Shown: piece after piece, positions 5,469 through 6,434 of the stretch
Layout: each line of letters starts with the position of its first letter
How positions within the stretch are numbered: the first letter of the stretch is position 1
Program-made: the position numbers and the translations under genes
The notes under the pieces: model-generated
What the model was told of the DNA's origin: nothing
The model's input: only the letters and a program-made list of their open reading frames with translations
Databases searched by the model: none
Origin: Coleofasciculus sp. S288
Lineage (GTDB): Bacteria > Cyanobacteriota > Cyanobacteriia > Cyanobacteriales > Coleofasciculaceae
Assembly: GCA_020216575.1 (NCBI GenBank)
Contig: JAIUYC010000237.1
Coordinates: 1-6,434 of the forward strand
Direction of reading: 5' to 3'
DNA: 6,434 nt

Positions 5469-6434
5469 ATGGTTCAACAACCCCAGATCGAGTATTCTGT
5501 TACCTGGGTCAACCGTATTACTGACATTCCCAAAGCGGCTTGGGACGCTCTCGCCCAGCCGCTGAAGACACCTTTTTTAGAATGGGAGTGGTTGAATAAC
5601 ATCGAAACATCGGGGAGTGCCACAGCTAAGACCGGTTGGCTACCCAATCACCTGACTATATGGCGAAACCGACAGCTGATTGCGGCTGCACCTCTGTATG
5701 TAAAGGGTCACAGCTACGGAGAGTTTGTCTTTGACCACCAGTGGGCGGACTTAGCTTCTCGCTTGGGCGTGCGTTATTATCCGAAACTGCTGGGGATGGT
5801 TCCCTTTACACCCGCCACTGGCTACCGGTTTTTGATGGCATCGGGAGAAGATGAGGATGAGTTAACTGAGATAATGATGGCGGCAATTGACCATTTTTGC
5901 GACAAAAACCGCATTTCCGGCTGTCATTTTCTCTTCGTTGACCCGGAATGGCGTGTTTTAATGGAACGTCACGGCTGCACGAGTTGGCTGCACCACAGCT
6001 ATATTTGGCAAAACAAAGGCTTTGGAACGTTTGATGACTATTTGGCTGTTTTCAATGCCAATCAGCGGCGCAATATCAAGCGAGAACGCAAAGCAGTTGT
6101 CTCATCAGGTCTGCGCCTCGAACTCCTTAAGGGAGAGGAGATTCCCAAATCTTACTTTCCTTTAATTTACAGCTTTTACAGCAGCACCTGCGACAAATTC
6201 ATGTGGGGCAGCAAGTATTTAACCCGTAAGTTTTTTGAGCAGCTGTATCCTAACTATAGCGATCGCGTGTTATTAGTGTGTGCCTACCGGGAGAGTGATG
6301 ACCGTCATCCGGTGGGGATGTCGTTTTGCATCAATAAGAGTGATCAGTTATATGGTCGCTATTGGGGCTGCTTTGAGGAATTTGACTGCTTGCACTTTGA
6401 CGCCTGCTACTATACGCCGATTGAGTGGGCGATC
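5469..6434 (+). CDS. FemAB-like / GNAT-fold protein of the COG3146 (DUF482) family, 3' end outside window
   Basis: The first 322 residues of a protein usually annotated as GNAT-family N-acetyltransferase or peptidoglycan-biosynthesis-related FemAB-like protein; family members are roughly 370-400 residues. Seen: TPFLEWEWLNNIETSGSA (34-51) and TGWLPNHL (55-62), the N-terminal signature; YGEFVFDHQWAD (83-94); YYPKLLGMVPFTPATGYR (103-120); NANQRRNIKRER (196-207), the basic motif of the second acyltransferase-like half; and YGRYWG, LHFDACYY and IEWAI (295-322), a conserved late block. FemAB relatives transfer amino acids or acyl groups. The substrate of this family is not established, so a peptidoglycan role is inference only. 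ATG 5469 is forced by an in-frame TAG at 5457-5459. No Shine-Dalgarno is present, and the heptamer array lies 22 bp upstream. The frame stays open to the window end, which is truncation by the window and not a broken gene. Confidence 0.9.
   Translation, partial: MVQQPQIEYSVTWVNRITDIPKAAWDALAQPLKTPFLEWEWLNNIETSGSATAKTGWLPNHLTIWRNRQLIAAAPLYVKGHSYGEFVFDHQWADLASRLGVRYYPKLLGMVPFTPATGYRFLMASGEDEDELTEIMMAAIDHFCDKNRISGCHFLFVDPEWRVLMERHGCTSWLHHSYIWQNKGFGTFDDYLAVFNANQRRNIKRERKAVVSSGLRLELLKGEEIPKSYFPLIYSFYSSTCDKFMWGSKYLTRKFFEQLYPNYSDRVLLVCAYRESDDRHPVGMSFCINKSDQLYGRYWGCFEEFDCLHFDACYYTPIEWAI

Overview
The window is chromosomal DNA of a cyanobacterium, probably a filamentous one. The octamer GCGATCGC (HIP1), a cyanobacterial hallmark, occurs five times in 6.4 kb (starts 1173, 1894, 4539, 4631, 6259), against about 0.1 expected by chance. 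Heptanucleotide repeats of the TGACTCC/TGACCCC kind, common in filamentous cyanobacterial intergenic regions, occur at two places. All protein families identified are common in cyanobacteria. The genus cannot be fixed from this sequence alone.

Layout, left to right. (1) 1-381: the C-terminal third or so of ribonuclease III (rnc), cut by the window edge, followed by a hairpin that may end its transcript. (2) 382-885: about 500 bases with no convincing protein gene. Its right part holds a perfect extended -10 promoter motif pointing leftward and a possible short leftward RNA ending in a T-run. (3) 886-957: a 23-codon ORF with a near-ideal Shine-Dalgarno sequence, whose TGA overlaps the ATG of the next gene (TGATG). 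(4) 957-2045: a Gfo/Idh/MocA-family NAD(P)-dependent oxidoreductase whose coding sequence appears to carry an in-frame repeat-like insertion. (5) 2046-2079: a short convergent gap with three heptamer units. (6) 2080-4158, minus strand: a membrane-bound sensor histidine kinase with a Cache-like periplasmic domain and no partner regulator nearby. (7) 4159-4547: a divergent intergenic region with degenerate repeats. (8) 4548-5261: a stand-alone RibD C-terminal reductase-domain protein. (9) 5307-5446: a 19-20 unit heptamer array. (10) 5469-6434: the first 322 residues of a FemAB-like/GNAT-fold protein (COG3146/DUF482 type), cut by the right edge.

The genes do not form an obvious pathway: RNA processing, a sugar- or cofactor-type dehydrogenase, an orphan sensor kinase, a riboflavin- or folate-type reductase, and an acyl/aminoacyl-transferase-like protein. 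This looks like ordinary cyanobacterial chromosome with small single-gene units. No new multi-gene system is evident. The points worth a second look are small-scale: the coupled mini-ORF leader with hairpins, the possible divergent small RNA, the repeat-like insertion inside the oxidoreductase, and the organised heptamer array just upstream of the FemAB-like gene.
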